The notes beneath the pieces are model-generated. The model worked only from the letters and a program-made list of their open reading frames with translations. It did not search any database and was not told the origin of the DNA. A stretch of DNA of 7,049 nucleotides, taken from Bacteroidales bacterium (lineage in GTDB: Bacteria; Bacteroidota; Bacteroidia; Bacteroidales; UBA7960). Numbering within the stretch: the first letter of the stretch is position 1; each line of letters opens with the position of its first letter. The position numbers and the translations under genes were made by a program. The DNA is taken from the NCBI GenBank assembly GCA_003557965.1, contig PWND01000318.1, positions 1 through 7,049 on the forward strand. The letters are read 5' to 3'. Of this stretch, positions 6,459 through 7,049 are shown one piece after another.

Positions 6459-6998
6459 TTACTTACGGTCAAAAAACGGGTTTTTAGCTGATGCACTAAG
6501 TGGAATACCCAGAATTACATTACACTCACCTCCAAGCAGGCCAAGCTCTTTTGCAGCCATACCAATAGTGTACATTAACCTGTTATCAACCCTGTTGTTC
6601 GCGGCAACTGACACGGCTGAGCCAACGGCAATACCCAGGTCAATTGTATTAAAAGCACAAGGCGTTTCCGGATATTTTCTTTTTTCATCACAATTTTCAA
6701 AACCACAAAGGCTGCAAAGTTTTAACTCTGCAGGATTGATTTTACAGCCCAAAATTACAACAGCTTTAGCACCATCAATAATGTTTTGTCCATCGCGCAA
6801 GAAAATGTGATTATCAAGCTTTTCACCCATATCTTTCATTTTTTCTGCCAGGTTAATCATTTCACTTCCGGTAAGGATTGCTGATAACAAATTATCCTTT
6901 CCCCTGGTTTTGGGTGCCGTGCGCGCTGCAACAACGATTTTTCGGGCAACAGACAAAACTGCATCATCCAATATTTGATTTTCATTAAAAATAGCCAT
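6459..6998 (-). CDS. DUF2148 (ferredoxin-domain) protein with a cysteine cluster
   Basis: This 179-aa protein matches, by recall, the DUF2148 family annotated as 'contains ferredoxin domain'; its biochemical role is unknown. Hallmarks are an N-terminal AARTAPKTRGKD motif (24-35) and a cysteine cluster CSLCGFENC followed by CAF (Cys95, Cys98, Cys103, Cys114; bases about 6657-6716), with extra Cys85 and Cys159. The spacing could hold an iron-sulfur cluster. No signal peptide or membrane segment is seen, so it is probably cytosolic. The ATG at 6996-6998 is chosen because the family begins near MxxFNENQILDDAV. The frame stays open up to a TTG at 7029-7031, but those 11 extra residues (MQSLLIIKSLI) look like read-through of the leader. 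It is the first gene of the minus-strand series in this window. Confidence 0.85.
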   Translation of the reverse strand: MAIFNENQILDDAVLSVARKIVVAARTAPKTRGKDNLLSAILTGSEMINLAEKMKDMGEKLDNHIFLRDGQNIIDGAKAVVILGCKINPAELKLCSLCGFENCDEKRKYPETPCAFNTIDLGIAVGSAVSVAANNRVDNRLMYTIGMAAKELGLLGGECNVILGIPLSASAKNPFFDRK

Positions 6999-7049
6999 AA
7001 TCAAAGATTTAATGATTAACAAACTTTGCAATACTGTTGATATATTTAA

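Noticed and set aside
6999..7031. Longer DUF2148 protein starting at TTG 7029-7031
   Set aside because: The 11 extra residues do not fit the family's usual N-terminus, and a good ATG lies at 6996-6998.
6999..7040. Bacteroidota-type promoter (TTG, 19 bases, then AATCTTTG on the minus strand) before the DUF2148 gene
   Set aside because: The -7 element deviates from TAnnTTTG and lies so close to the ATG that transcription would begin at or inside the start codon.

Overview
The window looks like a chromosomal segment of an AT-rich member of the Bacteroidota. Three things point there: a secreted enzyme ending in a type IX secretion system (T9SS) type A sorting domain, A/T-rich leaders with no Shine-Dalgarno sequence in front of the genes, and a stack of short degenerate repeats of a kind I associate with intergenic DNA of this phylum. 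The phylum call is inference from these traits; no rRNA or tRNA gene is present.

Layout. Positions 1-500 hold no gene. They are packed end to end with repeats: an 8-bp tandem array (1-56), a 14-bp perfect inverted repeat that looks like a tiny mobile-element relic (57-113), an imperfect palindrome built from TTTGCG-like words (125-237), and a composite repeat of hexamer blocks, heptamer blocks and a duplicated 42-bp linker (240-498). All six genes then lie on the minus strand, so transcription runs from right to left. In that order they are: a DUF2148 cysteine-cluster protein (6459-6998), a stand-alone DEDDh 3'-5' exonuclease with a GTG start (5886-6404), acylphosphatase (5495-5770), a secreted peptidylarginine-deiminase-like enzyme (3625-5340), a class I SAM methyltransferase (2771-3601) and an exported oligopeptidase B (501-2618). 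The gaps are 54, 115, 154, 23 and 152 nt. Only the deiminase and methyltransferase are close enough to suggest a shared transcript with any confidence. No convincing promoter or intrinsic terminator was found.

How the genes may work together. The first three (DUF2148 protein, exonuclease, acylphosphatase) look like ordinary housekeeping genes. The most interesting part is the left half. The deiminase has the domain order of Porphyromonas gingivalis PPAD (signal peptide, deiminase domain, Ig-like domain, T9SS signal). It keeps the catalytic Asp, His, Asp and Cys, plus an Asn-Arg-Pro-Arg-Pro motif holding the two arginines that in PPAD bind the C-terminal carboxylate of an arginine-ended peptide. 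Two genes downstream is a lipoprotein-type oligopeptidase B, a family that cuts peptides after Arg or Lys. The pair recalls the gingipain plus PPAD logic of P. gingivalis, where one enzyme makes C-terminal Arg and the other citrullinates it. This coupling is inference: the two proteins may sit in different compartments, and the gene between them is a methyltransferase of unknown substrate.
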